DNA from: Arthrobacter rhizophilus
GTDB lineage: Bacteria; Actinomycetota; Actinomycetes; Actinomycetales; Micrococcaceae
Length of the DNA: 64,000 nucleotides
Assembly: GCF_026241105.1 (NCBI RefSeq)
Contig: NZ_JAPFFT010000008.1
Span: forward strand, 115,844 to 179,843
Direction of reading: 5' to 3'
The notes beneath the pieces are model-generated. The model did not search any database, was not told the origin of the DNA, and worked only from the letters and a program-made list of their open reading frames with translations. Numbering within the stretch: the stretch's first letter is position 1; each line of letters opens with the position of its first letter. Shown piece after piece: positions 1 through 8,910 of this stretch. The translations under genes and the position numbers were made by a program.

Positions 1-147
1 CGCGTTCTCCCCCGGCTTGGCCACGTACATCGATCCGGCAGCCACCTCGCGGGAGTCGGTGACGACGGACACCGGAACAATGCCGGGGTCCGCTGCCAAT
101 CGGCCGTTGGTGATATCGGCGATTTCCGCCGCAGTAAGTGCAATCAT
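1..147 (-). CDS. murF: UDP-MurNAc-tripeptide:D-Ala-D-Ala ligase, N-terminal part
   Basis: Only the first 49 codons are inside the window; the gene continues past base 1. The translation begins MIALTAAEIADIT and contains DSREVAAGSMYVAKPGEN, the typical N-terminal Mur-ligase substrate domain (DSR...G.LFVA..GE). MurF is cytoplasmic and adds D-Ala-D-Ala to the UDP-MurNAc-tripeptide. It starts with ATG 6 bases after the murE stop, so it is almost certainly translated from the same mRNA. The identification rests on this short stretch plus the murE-murF order known from dcw clusters. Confidence 0.9.
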   Translation of the reverse strand, partial: MIALTAAEIADITNGRLAADPGIVPVSVVTDSREVAAGSMYVAKPGENA

Positions 148-153
148 CTCGGT

Positions 154-1794
154 CTAGGACTCTATCCGCTCGTCCGTGGAAACTCTGAATCCCCTGGCTG
201 TCAAGGCAGCCCGCAGTTCTACCCGGTCATCGAGTGCAAGGTTGACACCCTTCACTTCCTGCCAGACCTCATGGCCGCGGCCGGCGATCAGGATGGTGTC
301 CCTTTCTGTAGCCATTTCCACAGCCTGGCGAATGGCAACATCCCGGGGATACGCTTCCAGGATCTCGCAGTCAAGATGCTCCGACTCCCGGGCATCGCGG
401 GCCCCGGCGATGACTTCCGAGCGGATGGTCGCCGCGTCTTCGTCGTGGGGGTCGTCGTCGCTGACAATGACGACGTCTGCGAGCCGGGCCGCTATTGCTC
501 CCATGGTCGGCCGCTTGCCCTGGTCCCGTTGGCCTGTGGCACCAAAAACGACGATTACCCGGGATCCGGGTTCCTGGGAGCGTACCGCCTTCAGGGCCCT
601 CGCCAGCGCGTCCGGGTTGTGCGCGAAATCAACCACGGAAGCCGGGGCGTCCGAGATCAACTGCATCCTGCCCGGCACGGAAACGGTAAAGGGATCGTAA
701 CTGTCCAGCGCCGCCTGCAATGCCCCCGGATCGACGCCGGAAGCCAGCACCATGACGGTCGCCAGGGCCGCGTTGGCGACGTTGAAGTCCCCCGGCAATC
801 CTGTGTGGACGCGCAGCGCTGTTCCGTCACGGTGGCGCAGCTCGAAGTCGGTTCCAAGCCCTCTTTGCGTGGTGGAGACCACAGCCCAGTCAGCATCCGT
901 GCCGGGTGCGGCGGACAGCGTGGCCACGGGAATTCCGGCCTCTTCTGCCAGCAACATCCCCCACTGATCGTCCACGGTCACCACGCCCCGGCGTGCACGG
1001 GCGGTGGTGAAGAGTTCCGCTTTCGTCCGGAAGTACCCATCCATGCTTCCGTGAAGGTCCAGGTGGTCCTGGGTCAGATTAGTGAAGCCGGCGACGTCGA
1101 ACATCACAGAGTCGACCCGGTGGAAGGACAGGGCATGGGAGGAGACCTCCATGGAAGCAGCATCCAGCCCGCGCTCACGCATGAGGGCCAGCAAGGCATG
1201 GACATCCGTCGACTCCGGCGTCGTCAGCAGGCTCGGAATGGCCTCGCCTCCCGCAAGGATTTCGATCGTCCCAATCAGGCCCGGGTTCAAGCCCAGCGCG
1301 CGGAGAAGCGAATTGATGAAGTAGGTGGTGGTGGTCTTGCCGTTTGTACCCGTGACACCAAAAAGTGTCGGCGAAGCCGCGTCGTGGGGTTGGCTGCGAT
1401 AAATCAGTGCAGCGAGAGGCCCGACGGCGGCGCGCGGGCTCCCGACGATCAACACAGGAACAGCGAGGTCGTCGCCGAGCGCCAACTGGCGGGCGCCGTC
1501 TTCGTCGCTCAAGACTGCTACGGCGCCAGCGGCCACAGCTTGGCGGACAAAGTCGGCTCCGTGGCGTGTGGCTCCGGGCAGGGCCAGGTAAAGGTCTCCA
1601 GGTTCCACGGTGCGCGAATTCAGGGACACACCAGTCACCGACGTACCGCCGGAGTCCGGAGGAAGCGCGATTCCCAGGGACGCGGCAATGGCCCCAAGAG
1701 GGACCGCGGTCACGACGGCGGGACGGAAGCCTGGTTTGTCCGTAGCCGGCGGGTTCCCTGCAGGGATCGATACGGCGTCATTCTGCTCTGACAA
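154..1794 (-). CDS. murE: UDP-MurNAc-dipeptide ligase MurE, probably L-lysine-adding
   Basis: Cytoplasmic ATP-dependent ligase that adds the third stem-peptide residue to UDP-MurNAc-L-Ala-D-Glu. From the chosen start the protein has 546 residues: N-terminal Mur domain, ATP-binding GTNGKTTT at about 159-166, central and C-terminal Mur-ligase domains. The substrate-pocket motif is DDDPHDED (about 456-463), not the DNPR motif of meso-diaminopimelate enzymes, so L-lysine is the likelier substrate, as expected for Arthrobacter-type A3alpha peptidoglycan (inference). I chose the TTG start because GGAG lies about 8 bases upstream; an in-frame ATG at 1896 would add 34 residues without resemblance to the family. 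It follows ftsI by 122 bases and precedes murF by 6. Confidence 0.93.
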   Translation of the reverse strand: MSEQNDAVSIPAGNPPATDKPGFRPAVVTAVPLGAIAASLGIALPPDSGGTSVTGVSLNSRTVEPGDLYLALPGATRHGADFVRQAVAAGAVAVLSDEDGARQLALGDDLAVPVLIVGSPRAAVGPLAALIYRSQPHDAASPTLFGVTGTNGKTTTTYFINSLLRALGLNPGLIGTIEILAGGEAIPSLLTTPESTDVHALLALMRERGLDAASMEVSSHALSFHRVDSVMFDVAGFTNLTQDHLDLHGSMDGYFRTKAELFTTARARRGVVTVDDQWGMLLAEEAGIPVATLSAAPGTDADWAVVSTTQRGLGTDFELRHRDGTALRVHTGLPGDFNVANAALATVMVLASGVDPGALQAALDSYDPFTVSVPGRMQLISDAPASVVDFAHNPDALARALKAVRSQEPGSRVIVVFGATGQRDQGKRPTMGAIAARLADVVIVSDDDPHDEDAATIRSEVIAGARDARESEHLDCEILEAYPRDVAIRQAVEMATERDTILIAGRGHEVWQEVKGVNLALDDRVELRAALTARGFRVSTDERIES

Positions 1795-1916
1795 GTGTGT
1801 CTCCGTTGGTACTCGTAAAACTGGCCGCGCGGGAACCGTGGGGCTCCCGGACTCGGCATGGGTGGATCGTAATATGGCCGGACAGATGCCCAACAAGCTT
1901 ACTTGGCGAAAATGAC

Positions 1917-3713
1917 TTACTTGGCGTACTGCGGGAACCGCGCCGGAGTCCCGGTGGACGGGGGGACGTTGTAGGTGCGCAGAACCTGGCCCATGACCGA
2001 GCGGAAAATCGGTCCCTGGGTGATGCCGTAGATGTTCCCTTTAGGGCGCTGGACAACTACCTCGACGATGAACCGTGGATTTTCCATGGGCGCCATTCCA
2101 ATGATGGAAGCGGTGAACCCATCGAAGCCAGGCAGCCCATCTTCACGCGGTGCCTCGGAGGTTCCAGTCTTCGCACCCACCCGGTATCCGTCGATGCCGG
2201 CATCTTTGACCTCACCCATGGTGACGTTGCTCTCAAGGATGTCGCGGACCTGTTGGGCCGTCTCCTTGGAAACGACTTGTCTGGGATCCTTGGCAGGGGC
2301 TTTCGCCTCGACACCGTCTGCGCCGACGTAGCCGTCGATAAGTCGTGGCTGCAGCATCACGCCGCCGTTGGCCACGCTTTGGTAGGCCCGGACCGTTTGG
2401 ACGGTGGACTGGGAAACACCTTGGCCGAACAGCACGGTGTACTGCTGCCGGTCGTCCCATTGCTCAGGCTTCGCGAGGATACCGGTGGCTTCAGCGGGAA
2501 GACCGATGTCCGGAGCTTCGCCGATGCCGAAGCGCTTGAGGTAGTCGTATCGCTGTTGCTTAGTCAGGCGACTGCCGACCATCACGGTACCGGTGTTCAT
2601 CGAATAGCCGAGAATGCCGGCAAGGGTCCTCTGTTCGGTACCGTGCAGGAAAGCATCGGTAAACGTCTGACCGTCAATCGTTACAGCCGGCGGAATGGTG
2701 AACGTGTCCAGCGGGCTGGACTTTCCTTCATTGATCGCGGCCGATGCTGTGACCATTTTCTCTACCGAACCAGGCTCGTAGGCGGCCGTTACGGACCGCA
2801 CGCCGCGGTCCGCGGCCGCAACCTTACCGGGGTCATTGGGATCCGGGGCATTGGTGTCCGCCATCGCGATGATGTTCCCGGTCTTGATGTCCTCGACGAC
2901 GATCGATCCCCATTGGGCGTTGAGCTGGTTGACCTGCGTCTGAATGGCCTGCTGCGCAAAGTACTGGATATCCGTGTTCAAGGTCAGCTTGACGTCTTTG
3001 CCATTCACGGCCGGGGTCAGCAGATCGGTTGCCACGGGAATGCGAAGACCGTCTGCACCGATCTCAAATACCCTCTTTCCGTCTTTCCCACGGAGGAGCT
3101 CGTCTTGAGTCTGTTCAAGGCCTGCCTGGCCCGTGGTGCCGTCCTTGAGGAATCCGATGACGCCCCCGGCAACGCTCCCATTGGGGTAGACGCGTTTGCT
3201 GATGCCTTCCGATCCAACACCCGGGATATGCAGTTGGGAGATCTGGTCTTCAACTTCAGGCTTCACTTCCTTGGCCACGATGTTGTATTTCTTCTCCCCG
3301 CTCACAGCTTGCGTGACCTGGTTGACATCCATCCCCAAGGCGCTGGCGAGCTCCGCAATGCCCTGGGTCCTGGAAATCTTGTCGATGCCTTGGGTCTGGG
3401 GGTTGTAGCGCGAAAACTCAGTGGCGGCGGTGTTGACCGTTTGGTCAACCACGATGTTGTAGCGGATCACGCTGCTGGCGAGCACCGTGCCGTTGGCGTC
3501 AAGAATCTTGCCGCGTTCGGCGGGCAGAATCGTGGATTTCAGCCGGTTGTTATAGGCGGCCTCGGCCATGCCGCCGACGTCCAGTCCCTGGACGAGGAAC
3601 AACTTGCCCCCGACCACCAGGAGCAGCGTCAGCATGATTCCGAGGCCGATACGAAGGCGCTTCTTCGCCACCGGCGTTCTCTTGTTCTTCGATTTGCCGG
3701 TTTTCTGCACCAC
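1917..3713 (-). CDS. ftsI: Septal peptidoglycan transpeptidase (class B PBP, FtsI/PBP3)
   Basis: Class B penicillin-binding protein that crosslinks septal peptidoglycan; 598 residues. It has a basic cytoplasmic tail, one transmembrane segment at about 22-41, a PBP dimerisation domain, then a transpeptidase domain. The active-site motifs are all visible: SVEK (316-319, nucleophile Ser316), SMN (371-373) and KTGT (515-518). I see no C-terminal PASTA domain. GTG start with AAGGAATCGAC just upstream. It lies 55 bases after the ftsL-like gene and before murE, the usual dcw order. Confidence 0.95.
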   Translation of the reverse strand: MVQKTGKSKNKRTPVAKKRLRIGLGIMLTLLLVVGGKLFLVQGLDVGGMAEAAYNNRLKSTILPAERGKILDANGTVLASSVIRYNIVVDQTVNTAATEFSRYNPQTQGIDKISRTQGIAELASALGMDVNQVTQAVSGEKKYNIVAKEVKPEVEDQISQLHIPGVGSEGISKRVYPNGSVAGGVIGFLKDGTTGQAGLEQTQDELLRGKDGKRVFEIGADGLRIPVATDLLTPAVNGKDVKLTLNTDIQYFAQQAIQTQVNQLNAQWGSIVVEDIKTGNIIAMADTNAPDPNDPGKVAAADRGVRSVTAAYEPGSVEKMVTASAAINEGKSSPLDTFTIPPAVTIDGQTFTDAFLHGTEQRTLAGILGYSMNTGTVMVGSRLTKQQRYDYLKRFGIGEAPDIGLPAEATGILAKPEQWDDRQQYTVLFGQGVSQSTVQTVRAYQSVANGGVMLQPRLIDGYVGADGVEAKAPAKDPRQVVSKETAQQVRDILESNVTMGEVKDAGIDGYRVGAKTGTSEAPREDGLPGFDGFTASIIGMAPMENPRFIVEVVVQRPKGNIYGITQGPIFRSVMGQVLRTYNVPPSTGTPARFPQYAK

Positions 3714-3768
3714 GTCGATTCCTTGCTGCTTGCCTTGCTGTTTACCCTGAAATCAGGTCGGCTGGAGG

Positions 3769-4431
3769 CTATTGCCCGGGCACCTTCTGTTGTGGAGCGG
3801 GGACCGAACCACCGTGAAGATCCACAACCGGCGGCTGGGGTGCCACAGGAGCCGCGGGCGCCTCCGGCTTGGCCGGTGTGGAGTCGGCAGTTCCTGCTGG
3901 CTTGCGGTTTTCCAACGGATCCTTGGCGGTTGCAGGAGGTACGACACTGAGCTGACCTGCAACCGCAGGAGCAGCTATGACAGCACCGGGATTCTGTCCC
4001 TTGACTGCCGGCGTCGCTTTACCTGTGACCGTCAGGCTGTCCAGATCGATCTGGCCCGTGGCAGTGGAAGCTACCATTCCCAATTCTGCGGCCTTGGCCG
4101 CCAGATTTTGCGGAGCTTGGAAGTTCTGGACCTGCTGTGTCAAATCCTGGTTCTGCTTGTTCAGGGAAGCAGCATCGTTCCTGAGCTTCACGAGATCATA
4201 CTGGGCTGTGGAAACAGAGATGTTTAGCACCAGGACCGTCAACAGTGCCGCGGCGAGGACGCCGAAGCAAAAGACGACGAACGGAGTACGTCGTCTTCCG
4301 GGCACACTCTGCACGAGCGAGAGCGGGGTCCGCGCCTTGCGGGGGGCGTCGCGCTCCGGTCCACGGACGGGCAGGGCACGCGCTGTGTTGCCCACCGTAG
4401 TCGGCAGGATCTTCGCGGCGGCGGTGCTCAT
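3769..4431 (-). CDS. ftsL: FtsL-like divisome membrane protein
   Basis: Small bitopic protein of 220 residues in the place of ftsL between rsmH and ftsI. The N-terminus (1-49) is basic and cytoplasmic, a transmembrane helix spans about 50-71, and the next 35 residues ([20 protein letters not shown]) look like the short coiled coil by which FtsL pairs with FtsB/DivIC. The C-terminal third is an Ala/Pro-rich low-complexity extracellular tail, longer than in model FtsL proteins. The start codon overlaps the rsmH stop (ATGA), indicating translational coupling. Sequence identity to FtsL is always low, so the call rests on architecture and position. Confidence 0.75.
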   Translation of the reverse strand: MSTAAAKILPTTVGNTARALPVRGPERDAPRKARTPLSLVQSVPGRRRTPFVVFCFGVLAAALLTVLVLNISVSTAQYDLVKLRNDAASLNKQNQDLTQQVQNFQAPQNLAAKAAELGMVASTATGQIDLDSLTVTGKATPAVKGQNPGAVIAAPAVAGQLSVVPPATAKDPLENRKPAGTADSTPAKPEAPAAPVAPQPPVVDLHGGSVPAPQQKVPGQ

Positions 4432-5426
4432 GCTGTTCTCCTCGCTTTGATGCGTTCCACTGCCCGCAGCCGGGCGGATGCCGCACGCGGGTTTTCGGCG
4501 ATTTCTTCGGGCGTCGGCACTTCCGTGCCTTTGGTCAAGGTCTTGAATTCCGGTTTGTGTTCCTCGAGCTCCACCGGGAAACCGAGCGGAGCTGATGACT
4601 TGGACCGTGACTGGAACGCTGACTTGACGATCTTGTCTTCGAGCGAGTGATAAGACATCACCACCACGCGTCCCCCCATTGCTGAGGCCGAGAGAGCAGC
4701 AGGTACCGCCCTTTCCAAGACGTCGAGCTCCTCGTTGACTTCAATCCGCAAAGCCTGGAACGTCCGCTTTGCCGGATGTCCTCCGGATTTTGCCGCCGAT
4801 GCAGGAACCACGCCGCGAATCTGCTCTACCAGTTCTCCCGTGGTGGCAAATGGTTTGTTGGCCCTCGCCGCGACGATGCGATTGGCGATCCTGCCGGCGA
4901 ACTTCTCCTCGCCCCATTTGCGGATGATCCGAACCAAGTCCTCTTCGGAATAGTTGTTGACAACGTCAGCGGCCGTCTGGCCGCGGCTCGTGTCCATGCG
5001 CATGTCCAGTGGTGCGTCGTAGGAGTAGGCAAAGCCACGCTCCCGCTCGTCCAGCTGAAGGGAAGACACTCCGAGGTCCATGAGGATGCCGTGCACCTCG
5101 GGGATGCCAAGATCCGCAAGGACGTCTTCAATCTCGTCATAGACGGCATGTACAAGATCAGTGCGGGCCTCGAACGGCTCCAGTCGCGCTCCTGCCAGAG
5201 TGAGGGCCTCTTCGTCCCGGTCTATTCCAACAAGGTGGAGATCGGGGAAACGTTGAAGCATCGCTTCGGAGTGGCCGCCCATTCCCAACGTTGCGTCGAT
5301 GGCCACGGGCGTCTCTCCACGGCTGCGGGCCGCTTCAAAACCGGGGGCCAACAAATTGATGCACCGGTCCTTCAGGACCGGCACATGGCGCTCCGAGGTT
5401 GGTTTTGGCGCGTCTTGCTCCTCCAT
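4428..5426 (-). CDS. rsmH: 16S rRNA (cytosine-1402-N4) methyltransferase RsmH
   Basis: SAM-dependent methyltransferase (MraW) that modifies C1402 of 16S rRNA in the ribosomal P site; 332 residues, normal for the family. Visible hallmarks are [13 protein letters not shown] at the N-terminus, the SAM-binding [16 protein letters not shown], and [18 protein letters not shown]. The ATG is preceded by GAGGAGGCCGC. It sits 183 bases after mraZ and its stop overlaps the ftsL-like start by 4 bases. Confidence 0.97.
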   Translation of the reverse strand: MEEQDAPKPTSERHVPVLKDRCINLLAPGFEAARSRGETPVAIDATLGMGGHSEAMLQRFPDLHLVGIDRDEEALTLAGARLEPFEARTDLVHAVYDEIEDVLADLGIPEVHGILMDLGVSSLQLDERERGFAYSYDAPLDMRMDTSRGQTAADVVNNYSEEDLVRIIRKWGEEKFAGRIANRIVAARANKPFATTGELVEQIRGVVPASAAKSGGHPAKRTFQALRIEVNEELDVLERAVPAALSASAMGGRVVVMSYHSLEDKIVKSAFQSRSKSSAPLGFPVELEEHKPEFKTLTKGTEVPTPEEIAENPRAASARLRAVERIKARRTA

Positions 5427-5577
5427 GCGGCCTCCTCAGTGCTGAATTGTTCGGTGCATCTGCCGGTCAGTTGGTTGCTTCTTGGGTCGGATCCCCATCC
5501 GCGCCTATCGCAGTGTCCGCCTGGCTCCGGGGAAGGTGAGCCAGGAAAACAACGTGATGGGCGGCTGGAGATCCCAT

Positions 5578-5601
5578 CCAAGAAGCCTTGCTGCTTCTTG
5601 G
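5578..5601 (-). terminator. Hairpin just after mraZ
   Basis: Perfect 9-bp arms CCAAGAAGC and GCTTCTTGG with a 6-base loop, starting 9 bases after the mraZ stop. No T-run follows on the minus strand, so it may be a weak or regulated terminator, or an mRNA-processing stem that separates mraZ from rsmH expression. Confidence 0.4.
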
Positions 5602-5609
5602 CCCGGCTT

Positions 5610-6041
5610 CTAAAAGAACCCGGGGAGCTTGTCGTCGTCGGTCTCCGAGAAGGCGGCTTCCTTCTCGGCCAGGTACTCATCCCAAGCTTGGGCATCCCAG
5701 ATCTCCGCCCGGGTTCCGGCGCCGATGACCGCCAGTTCCCGATCGAGACCCGCGTAGGTCCGGAGCGCCTGCGGAATTGTCACGCGCCCCTGCTTGTCGG
5801 GTACCTCGTCAGAGGCTCCGGACAGGAAAACCCGGATGTAGTCACGTGACTGCTTGGAGGAGATGGGGGCCTCCCGCATGGATTCGTGAATACGTTCGAA
5901 TTCCCGCTGGCTGAAGACGTAGATGCAACGCTCCTGGCCTCTTGTGAGCACCAAGCCGTCAGCAAGTTCCTCGCGGAACTTGGCGGGGAGGAAGATCCGG
6001 CCCTTTTCGTCCAGACGCGGCGAATGCGTGCCAAGAAACAC
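5610..6041 (-). CDS. mraZ: Transcriptional regulator MraZ
   Basis: DNA-binding regulator of the division/cell-wall cluster; 143 residues made of two SpoVT/AbrB-like beta-barrel domains. The family hallmarks [24 protein letters not shown] and [10 protein letters not shown], one per repeat, are present. MraZ binds short repeats in its own promoter and represses the operon. Matching repeats lie 67-92 bases upstream of this start (entry at 6108-6139). First gene of the minus-strand dcw cluster. Confidence 0.96.
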   Translation of the reverse strand: MFLGTHSPRLDEKGRIFLPAKFREELADGLVLTRGQERCIYVFSQREFERIHESMREAPISSKQSRDYIRVFLSGASDEVPDKQGRVTIPQALRTYAGLDRELAVIGAGTRAEIWDAQAWDEYLAEKEAAFSETDDDKLPGFF

Positions 6042-6107
6042 TGGCCCACCGCCCCATCTGTCAAAGGTGCCCGTACCTGCCCAACGCCGCCACTACCCTC
6101 TTACTTG

Positions 6108-6139
6108 CTCCACTTTACTCCACAAGCCCCCACAGTCAA
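6108..6139 (-). promoter_or_regulatory. mraZ promoter with three 10-bp-spaced MraZ boxes
   Basis: Read on the minus strand, three copies GTGGGG, GTGGAG, GTGGAG occur at exactly 10-base spacing (6128-6133, 6118-6123, 6108-6113); a weaker GTGGCG lies 20 bases further on (6088-6093). They fill the spacer and flank of a sigma70-like promoter, TTGACT (6134-6139), 16-base spacer, TAAAGT (6112-6117). Short G-rich repeats at 10-bp period are the known form of MraZ operators, so autorepression by steric blocking is likely. Confidence 0.7.
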
Positions 6140-6312
6140 CGCAATCCGGCGTGTTTCTGCCCCACTTTCGAAATGAGGGCGCCTGAAAACACGGCGATTT
6201 CGTGCGTGGTGGAAAGTGGAGCGGATTCTGCGGCGGCCTTCCCGGGAGGGCGCGACGGCGGAGCAACGCCGTGCTCACACCCTCCTGGGACACTGCGAAC
6301 CGGGCATTAAAT

Positions 6313-6343
6313 GCGAAAAGACCCGAAATTCGGGTCTTTTCGC
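6313..6343. terminator. Bidirectional terminator between DUF3040 gene and mraZ
   Basis: Perfect 13-bp arms GCGAAAAGACCCG and CGGGTCTTTTCGC with a 5-base loop. The arms carry A-rich and T-rich ends, so it can act in either direction. It lies in the 381-base gap between mraZ and the DUF3040 gene and would end the DUF3040 transcript. Apart from this hairpin and the mraZ promoter I see nothing else in that gap. Confidence 0.75.
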
Positions 6344-6422
6344 AATCACGCCAGCGCCTGGTGGTGCAATGTGGAGGGCCTCGGCTTCCTGCGGAAGACG
6401 AGCGCTATTTGAGGGCTCTCAA

Positions 6423-6785
6423 CTACTCTTCGCCGCGGCGACGCTCGTCCCAACGCTCCTCAAGATTGCTCATGAATGAGTTCCTGGCCTTACCGGGTTT
6501 GGAATTCTTCGTCTTGCCGCCGATAGCCCTTCGCAGGGTCGCGAAGTAAACGCCGGCGCCCATGACGATGAAGCCCAGCACACCAACGAAGATGTTCTGC
6601 AACGACACACCTACCAACAGCAAGAGGATCCCGGCGATAGTGCCTAGAACGCCAATAACGATGTGCCTGGTTGACCATGAACGAATGGGGTCAGAGCCCA
6701 TTGAATTGGCAAACTTCGGATCGTCCTCATGCAGTTGCTTCTCGAGTTGCTCGAGGAGCTTCTGTTCGTGCTCCGAGAGGGGCAT
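6423..6785 (-). CDS. DUF3040 small membrane protein
   Basis: 120-residue protein with MPLSEHEQKLLEQLEKQL at the start, the signature of the actinobacterial DUF3040 family. Two hydrophobic segments follow (about 42-63 and 66-88), and the tail is Arg/Glu-rich. Function is unknown; it is a common neighbour of the dcw cluster in Actinobacteria. I chose the ATG at 6785 because AGGAGGTCGCG precedes it; an upstream in-frame start at 6896 adds residues that do not resemble the family. Confidence 0.9.
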   Translation of the reverse strand: MPLSEHEQKLLEQLEKQLHEDDPKFANSMGSDPIRSWSTRHIVIGVLGTIAGILLLLVGVSLQNIFVGVLGFIVMGAGVYFATLRRAIGGKTKNSKPGKARNSFMSNLEERWDERRRGEE

Positions 6786-7021
6786 CGCGACCTCCTTTAG
6801 TCGGCCAGCGTCTGGATACGCCGCGGCCGTTGCCTCTGTTCCTTTTGAACGGACGAATCCAAAAAAGGGTTCCCGAAGACCGGGTCTTGTGAACACGGTC
6901 TCACGGAACAGACATAACGGAGCAATTCATCCAGACGGTCTAAATCTGTGTATCTCTAGGATAGTTTGTTGGCCGCTGTTCTGAAAGACACGCCGGAGGC
7001 ACACAAAGACCTCTTCGACAG

Positions 7022-8278
7022 CTACGGAGATCCCGGCTCATTGGGCTCTGTCTGCGGTTCCAGAAGCCTCGCCGGAAGGACGGTTTTGCTGCCGAATCGC
7101 TCGCTGACGCGGTCCAGCGCCTGCTCAGCCGCCCGCCAGTTGTCATCCCTGCGATCCAGGCTCAACTGCAGCGAGGCGTGTTCGGCCGGTTCGAGCTGCT
7201 CGGCCCGTACACCCACAAGGCGCACGCTCATGGGTCTGTCCCCCAAGGACCCCAGCAACTGGCTCGCCACTTGATAGATCAGCTGGGCGCTGTCCACCGG
7301 TGTGTGCATCGTCTTGCTGCGGCTGATTGTCGAAAAATCGGCATAGCGCAGCTTCAGCGCGATTGTCCGGGCCAGCATCCCGGCAGTCCGCAGCCGTGAA
7401 GCGGTGCGGTGGGAGAGCCTGAGCAACTCGCGGTGCAGCAGTGCATCGTCCGGGGTATCAACCGCGAACGTTTCTTCGGAGCCAATGCTCTTTTCCAAGC
7501 GTGTGGGCGTAACCGGCCGCGGATCCAGACCCATGGACAATCGATGGACGTGCTCTCCCGAAGCTCCGAGGACCCTTTTCAAGGAAGAAAGCGGTGTTGC
7601 CGCAACATCGGCCACGGTGCGGATCCCCAGCCTGGCAAGGTCATCGGCAGTTTTGGCCCCGACTCCCCACAAGGCGTTTACAGGAAGACTATGCAGATAC
7701 GCGACGGTCTGGTCCGCCTCAACGAGTAGCAGGCCGTCGGGCTTGCAGCGCGTGGAAGCAATTTTGGCAACGAACTTGTTGGCGGCAATCCCGACGGACG
7801 CCGTAATTCCTAGCTCTGAGGCGACACGGCGCCGGATCAGATGTCCGATCTGAAGTGGCGGACCCAATCTCCTGATCGCCCCGCCAACGTCCAGGAAAGC
7901 TTCGTCGACGCTCAGGGGCTCCACGAGGTCAGTAATTGATTCAAAGATTCCCATCAACTGCCGGGAGACCTCGTAGTAGAGGCTGTGGCGTGGTTCGATG
8001 ATGACCGCTTTGGGGCACATCCGCATGGCGTTGGCCATGGGCATGGCGGACCTTACGCCCAGGGCACGCGCTTCGTAGGAGGCCGACAGCACAACGGAGC
8101 GATCCACCGGGAAGCCCACAATGACAGGTCTTCCGCGGAGTTCAGGACGGGTGCGCAATTCAACCGTGACAAAGAAGGCATCCATGTCCACGTGGAGGAT
8201 GCTGGTGCGCCTCAGCTCCCGCAGCGCAGCGGGATCCGGGGTGAGTCCTTGCCCGGGGTCCTCTGCATGTGGTTTCAC
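7022..8278 (-). CDS. dinB: DNA polymerase IV (Y-family translesion polymerase)
   Basis: Error-prone DNA polymerase that bypasses lesions; 418 residues. Catalytic carboxylates are intact: DMDAFF (31-36) and SVDEAFLD (123-130). Helix-hairpin-helix (GVGAKTADDLARLGI) and little-finger regions follow. A QLSLD element near the C-terminus could be the beta-clamp-binding peptide, though it is not at the extreme end. I see no LexA-type (SOS) box in the short upstream region. It is divergent from the lipoprotein gene at 8377. Confidence 0.95.
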   Translation of the reverse strand: MKPHAEDPGQGLTPDPAALRELRRTSILHVDMDAFFVTVELRTRPELRGRPVIVGFPVDRSVVLSASYEARALGVRSAMPMANAMRMCPKAVIIEPRHSLYYEVSRQLMGIFESITDLVEPLSVDEAFLDVGGAIRRLGPPLQIGHLIRRRVASELGITASVGIAANKFVAKIASTRCKPDGLLLVEADQTVAYLHSLPVNALWGVGAKTADDLARLGIRTVADVAATPLSSLKRVLGASGEHVHRLSMGLDPRPVTPTRLEKSIGSEETFAVDTPDDALLHRELLRLSHRTASRLRTAGMLARTIALKLRYADFSTISRSKTMHTPVDSAQLIYQVASQLLGSLGDRPMSVRLVGVRAEQLEPAEHASLQLSLDRRDDNWRAAEQALDRVSERFGSKTVLPARLLEPQTEPNEPGSP

Positions 8279-8309
8279 AAGGAAATCCTATGCCGCTGAA
8301 CCCGTTAAA

Positions 8310-8353
8310 CTGGAGGCAGCTTCCGGCACCCTAAGCTGGAAGCAGCATCCGGC
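8310..8353 (+). repeat. Two 18-bp direct repeats in the dinB/lipoprotein divergent gap
   Basis: CTGGAGGCAGCTTCCGGC (8310-8327) and CTGGAAGCAGCATCCGGC (8336-8353) match at 16 of 18 positions and are offset by 26 bases. They sit between the divergent starts of dinB (8278) and the lipoprotein gene (8377), the right place for an operator; no regulator is known. Confidence 0.5.
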
Positions 8354-8376
8354 GTCGTCCCCAGGAGGAAATCCCT

Positions 8377-8910
8377 GTGAAGCTCTTTGGAAAGCCTCAA
8401 CCCGTCAGCCTGGCCCTGTTGGCCACGGGTGTCGTGTTGACCATTTCGGCTTGCGGGGGGTCCCCTGCCAGCACGGTATCCCAAGGGCCGATGCCAACAT
8501 CGTCCGGGCCGGCGGCTGCTTCGGCAAGTCCCGCGCAGACTACTTCTTCCACGGCCAACCCGGGGGCGTCCGCGACGGTCGGAGCCCTCGTACCGGGGTT
8601 CCCGCAACAACTGATTCCCCTGATGCCCCAGGCAGCCGTGGAGTCCAGCAGTTTCGACAAGAACACCTCCCCGGCTTCGGTGGCCTTGGTCGGCACCATT
8701 GCATCGCCCGCGGACACCGTGGTGGCCTTTTATACATCTGCGCTCACGGCACAGGGTTTCAAAGAAGTTCCCGGCAACACTGTGGGAAGTATCAAATCAA
8801 AAGACTTCCTGCGTGGGGACAATGAAACGGTGAACATCTCGGTGGTGGAAAACGCCGGTAAATCCACATTCACCATCGGTGCCAACGTGGCCGCCGGGTC
8901 CGTCAAGTGA
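8377..8910 (+). CDS. Predicted secreted lipoprotein, function unknown
   Basis: 177 residues. The N-terminus is a lipoprotein signal: basic start, hydrophobic core LALLATGVVLT, lipobox ISAC with the lipidated Cys at about 26. A Ser/Ala/Thr-rich linker follows, then a compact domain (about 85-177) without a family I recognise. GTG start behind AGGAGGAAATCC. Its stop overlaps the start of the polyprenyl synthase gene by 4 bases, so the two are translationally coupled, although a functional link is not obvious. Confidence 0.75.
   Translation: MKLFGKPQPVSLALLATGVVLTISACGGSPASTVSQGPMPTSSGPAAASASPAQTTSSTANPGASATVGALVPGFPQQLIPLMPQAAVESSSFDKNTSPASVALVGTIASPADTVVAFYTSALTAQGFKEVPGNTVGSIKSKDFLRGDNETVNISVVENAGKSTFTIGANVAAGSVK

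Noticed and set aside
1797..3950. 717-codon open frame antisense to ftsI
   Set aside because: It mirrors the real ftsI and ftsL-like genes; long antisense frames are expected at this GC content, and the translation has no family features or ribosome site.
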